From the NCBI GenBank assembly GCA_028284125.1, contig JANQSI010000004.1, positions 62,001 through 126,000 on the forward strand: DNA of 64,000 nucleotides, given 5' to 3'. The notes beneath the pieces were generated by a model. The model did no database searches. It saw nothing but the letters and a program-made list of their open reading frames with translations, and had not been told where the DNA came from. The position numbers and the translations under genes were made by a program. Shown one piece after another: positions 61,453 to 64,000 of the stretch. Within the stretch, counting starts at the first letter, position 1; each line of letters begins with the position of its first letter. Origin of the DNA: Cyclobacteriaceae bacterium (lineage in GTDB: Bacteria > Bacteroidota > Bacteroidia > Cytophagales > Cyclobacteriaceae).

Positions 61453-64000
61453 TCAGAAAGTAATTTCCATGGAGAAGTTGAGGGAAGTTCCGGATAGCGT
61501 TAGGTCATTGGAAGTGATTAGTGGCTGTCTCATTCCTCTGCCTGGCTGGATCAGGTTAACCTGACGATCAAGAACGTTTTCACGGTTATAAAGATTAAAT
61601 ATGCTAAGTGACAACCTGGATTGAGTATTACCTAATTGTGTGACATAACTAGCACTTAAGTCCATTCGATGGTAGGGGGGAAGTCGTTCGTTGTTCCTTT
61701 CTTCAATGTTTAGCTGCGTGATTGTTGGTCCGGGACGATCCCTTCCAACTCCTTGCTGACTTTGGACGTTGGAGTAGGGCTTTCCGGTACCATAGATCCA
61801 GACCATTGAAAACTCAAAATTTCCAATGGAATAGGATCCAAACCAGTTCATTTCATGTCGCTGGTCATGGTCAGCATAAAAACTTCTTCCACCATTGATT
61901 TGATCAAACTGTTGACGACTTTCACCAAGTGTATAAGAGAACCAACTATCAAACGCACCAAAATCACGCTTAACAAGGAGTTCAATTCCTCTGGACGACC
62001 CTGTTCCCTGGGTAAATACTCGACCTGGATCGCTGAATTCGGTTATGAGTTTGCCATTTCGAAATGCATATTCCAGTAACCCTTCAAAGTCTTTTTGAAA
62101 ATAATTGATACTCGCGTTCAACGGTCCCCGATCATAGCTCACACCCAATAAATGATGAGTTGCCATCTGGGTTGGAACGGCTCGATTGTCAGCCAAAATC
62201 CAGAAGTCTCTGCTTCCTTCGAGTACGTTTCTTGTATTCGATTGATTAATAAACTGGTAGTACTTACCCCACGCACCATTCAGGACAAACTCAGGAGACA
62301 AGTGATAAGAAAAGGAAAAACGTGGTTCAAAATACGAGTTACCCGTTGAAGTTAGATAGCTAGTTCGGAGTCCCGGATTTAGGGTTAATCCATTTGCCAG
62401 CGCAAAAGACCCCTGCAAATATCCTGTTAACAACAACTCTTCCCTGGACCTTTGATCAGCAAGTATTGAATCTTCTACCTCATGTCTTAGCTGAGTGGAA
62501 AAATTAGATGTACCCATCCCGGCTTCAATCCTATCTATGCCATTAAGTTCTACGGTGTGATCGATCTTAAAACTGATGTCTTCAATGTTGTTGAATTGGT
62601 CTTGATCGGTATTGGTGAATGTCTCTCCCAATGTTGCTGATTGGCTTGTGGTGTTTGACTGTTCCCTGAACATACTTTCATAGAATGAATAGGAAGCTAG
62701 GATTTGCGTGAAATGATTATTGTTCCATAGTCGTGAGAACTTGAGCGAAGAACCTACATTTCCCCAGGTTATAAAACCTAAGTTTTCAGTATTTACCTGG
62801 AGTGTATCTTCAAATGAAGCATCGATCGTTTCCGTATAGTTCAGAATATCGTTGCTATCGTAAAAGCTAAAGGAGAGTTTGTTTTTTGTACCCAACCTTG
62901 AAGATAGCTTAATATTCATGTCTGTATAGTAAAACTCCGGCTCGATGGAGCTTGATAGGCTAGGCTCCATTGGGGGTGGATTTATAGAATCCGGAGGGCC
63001 ATCAGGTGGGCCATCCGGAGGCATCATCGGAGGACTTGTTGTAGAACCACTTTCATCTGACAGGCTATTTTCAAAAATTGAAAAAATGTTTTCGAACAGA
63101 GAAGAGCTCCAGATATCCGTATAAGATCGCCTACCTGAAAAGAATAAGGTGGTACCATCATCACTCAGCGGCACTTCAATTGATGAGTTAACGCTCAGAA
63201 GATTAAGTCCAAGTGTGCCGCTCACCCGATTCCTATTTCCATCTTTCCCCGTGATATCTACTACGCTCGATACTCTTCCGCCAAACTTCGCTTCAAAACC
63301 CGTTTTGTATAGTTGTAATGATTTAACAGCCAATGGATTGAAGGCGCTGAAGTAACCAAAAAAATGATCCACATGATATACGGTGAAGCCATCAAAAAGA
63401 ACAAGATTCTGATTGGAGGTGCCGCCATTGATTGTCAAGCCTGAGGATACTTCGTTGGTCGCATTGATACCTGGTAATAGCTGCAACGTTCTGAATACGT
63501 CAACTTCTCCTGCCGATGGTGCGATCTTGGAGACTTTGGGTGAGAAAGTGAATTTTCCAGGTTGCTCTTCAGGTCGGAAGTTCGCGAGTTGACTGTTATC
63601 ATCCAAGACTACAACCTCTTCTAACTGATTGAGCAGTGGTACCAACTGCACATTGATTCGACGCTCTCGGTGAAAATCCGTCACTGCCACCAGCGTATCT
63701 TGGTAGCCCAAATATGAGATCCTAAGTCGGGTTTCCGTTGACACTCCAGGAATGGAGAAAAACCCTTCGACATTGGATGTGTAACTCGTTTTAGTGGTTT
63801 CACTCCATACATATGCATAGGGTAGGCGCTCACCTGTATTTTCATCACTGATGATTCCTGTCAGATCAAAATTTTGCTCATCTAATGATGGATTCTTCTT
63901 TTTCCTCAGAATGACAGATCTACCGTCTATGACTTCAAAAGTCATTGGAGTTTCTTCTAGAATCAACTTAAAGGCATCTCTGATATTAAGCTGCTCGATT
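61453..64000 (-). CDS. TonB-dependent receptor with STN domain (partial)
   Basis: The 5' end lies beyond the window; at least 848 residues are visible. It opens within an STN (secretin/TonB N-terminal) domain (IRDAFKLILEETPMTFEVID), followed by a CarboxypepD_reg-like domain (FDLTGIISDENTGERLPYAY), plug (LQLLPGINATNEVSSGLTIN) and an outer-membrane beta-barrel ending in MEITF with a terminal Phe. STN-bearing receptors usually signal to a FecR anti-sigma factor, which would be encoded upstream. A Pro/Met/Gly-rich loop (MMPPDGPPDGPPDSINPPPM) is notable in one extracellular loop. Substrate unknown. Confidence 0.9.
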   Translation of the reverse strand, partial: IEQLNIRDAFKLILEETPMTFEVIDGRSVILRKKKNPSLDEQNFDLTGIISDENTGERLPYAYVWSETTKTSYTSNVEGFFSIPGVSTETRLRISYLGYQDTLVAVTDFHRERRINVQLVPLLNQLEEVVVLDDNSQLANFRPEEQPGKFTFSPKVSKIAPSAGEVDVFRTLQLLPGINATNEVSSGLTINGGTSNQNLVLFDGFTVYHVDHFFGYFSAFNPLAVKSLQLYKTGFEAKFGGRVSSVVDITGKDGNRNRVSGTLGLNLLSVNSSIEVPLSDDGTTLFFSGRRSYTDIWSSSLFENIFSIFENSLSDESGSTTSPPMMPPDGPPDGPPDSINPPPMEPSLSSSIEPEFYYTDMNIKLSSRLGTKNKLSFSFYDSNDILNYTETIDASFEDTLQVNTENLGFITWGNVGSSLKFSRLWNNNHFTQILASYSFYESMFREQSNTTSQSATLGETFTNTDQDQFNNIEDISFKIDHTVELNGIDRIEAGMGTSNFSTQLRHEVEDSILADQRSREELLLTGYLQGSFALANGLTLNPGLRTSYLTSTGNSYFEPRFSFSYHLSPEFVLNGAWGKYYQFINQSNTRNVLEGSRDFWILADNRAVPTQMATHHLLGVSYDRGPLNASINYFQKDFEGLLEYAFRNGKLITEFSDPGRVFTQGTGSSRGIELLVKRDFGAFDSWFSYTLGESRQQFDQINGGRSFYADHDQRHEMNWFGSYSIGNFEFSMVWIYGTGKPYSNVQSQQGVGRDRPGPTITQLNIEERNNERLPPYHRMDLSASYVTQLGNTQSRLSLSIFNLYNRENVLDRQVNLIQPGRGMRQPLITSNDLTLSGTSLNFSMEITF

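Noticed and set aside
61238-61564. Plus-strand 108-aa gene
   Set aside because: It overlaps the end of the TonB receptor on the other strand and shows no family motif; the minus-strand frame is a better candidate.

Overview
The window looks like chromosomal DNA of a gliding-type Bacteroidota, most likely order Cytophagales. The evidence is type IX secretion (T9SS) C-terminal sorting domains on two giant surface proteins, a partial STN-type TonB-dependent receptor, TAnnTTTG-like -7 promoter boxes with few Shine-Dalgarno sequences, a tmRNA whose tag reads GESNYAMAA, and an ECF sigma factor paired with a DGPF/YCII protein. Genus assignment is inference. No prophage, insertion sequence, CRISPR array or rRNA/tRNA gene was seen (tmRNA aside).

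Layout. 1-9.8 kb: end of a cyanophycinase-like gene, a serine hydrolase, a membrane AraC regulator, an overlapping minus-strand operon (pepP, GNAT, ridA, two-domain VOC lipoprotein), the YCII-ECF pair, an M16 protease and an O-methyltransferase. 9.8-16.4 kb: MltD-like LysM transglycosylase, dnaX with an A10 slippery tract, a SiaC-type phosphoprotein, ssrA, an M20 amidohydrolase and a 565-bp gene-free stretch holding a degenerate 21-bp tandem array. 16.4-23 kb: a TPR/HTH regulator and a 1385-aa beta-helix T9SS cargo. 23-34.2 kb: accessory enzymes with AraC regulators (an apparently catalytically dead serine hydrolase, two DJ-1/PfpI proteins, amine oxidase, subclass B3 metallo-beta-lactamase), then a creD operon with a duplicated palindromic operator. 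34.3-44.5 kb: a 2.3-kaa Ig-like repeat protein preceded by three evenly spaced palindromes and by two tandem TPR-LuxR regulators.

44.5-59.2 kb is the most distinctive part. A cobalamin riboswitch lies upstream of a single-PAS protein rather than a B12 gene. A small XRE regulator faces three TACGTCA palindromes. A PAS histidine kinase/NarL regulator pair follows. Then comes a full chemosensory operon: a soluble BdlA-like MCP with three PAS domains, CheW, CheY, CheB, CheA, CheR, CheY, a PAS histidine kinase, a CheC/CheX-like phosphatase candidate and a BLUF blue-light sensor. With no flagella expected in this phylum, this suggests light- or redox-linked control of gliding or another surface behaviour (inference).

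59.3-64 kb: a TonB receptor, a possible 49-aa ORF, a YHYH-domain lipoprotein and a membrane-anchored protein of unknown function, all on the minus strand.

Several start codons were moved from the longest ORF to the start that fits a signal peptide or conserved domain edge. No searches could be run; family names come from reading motifs.
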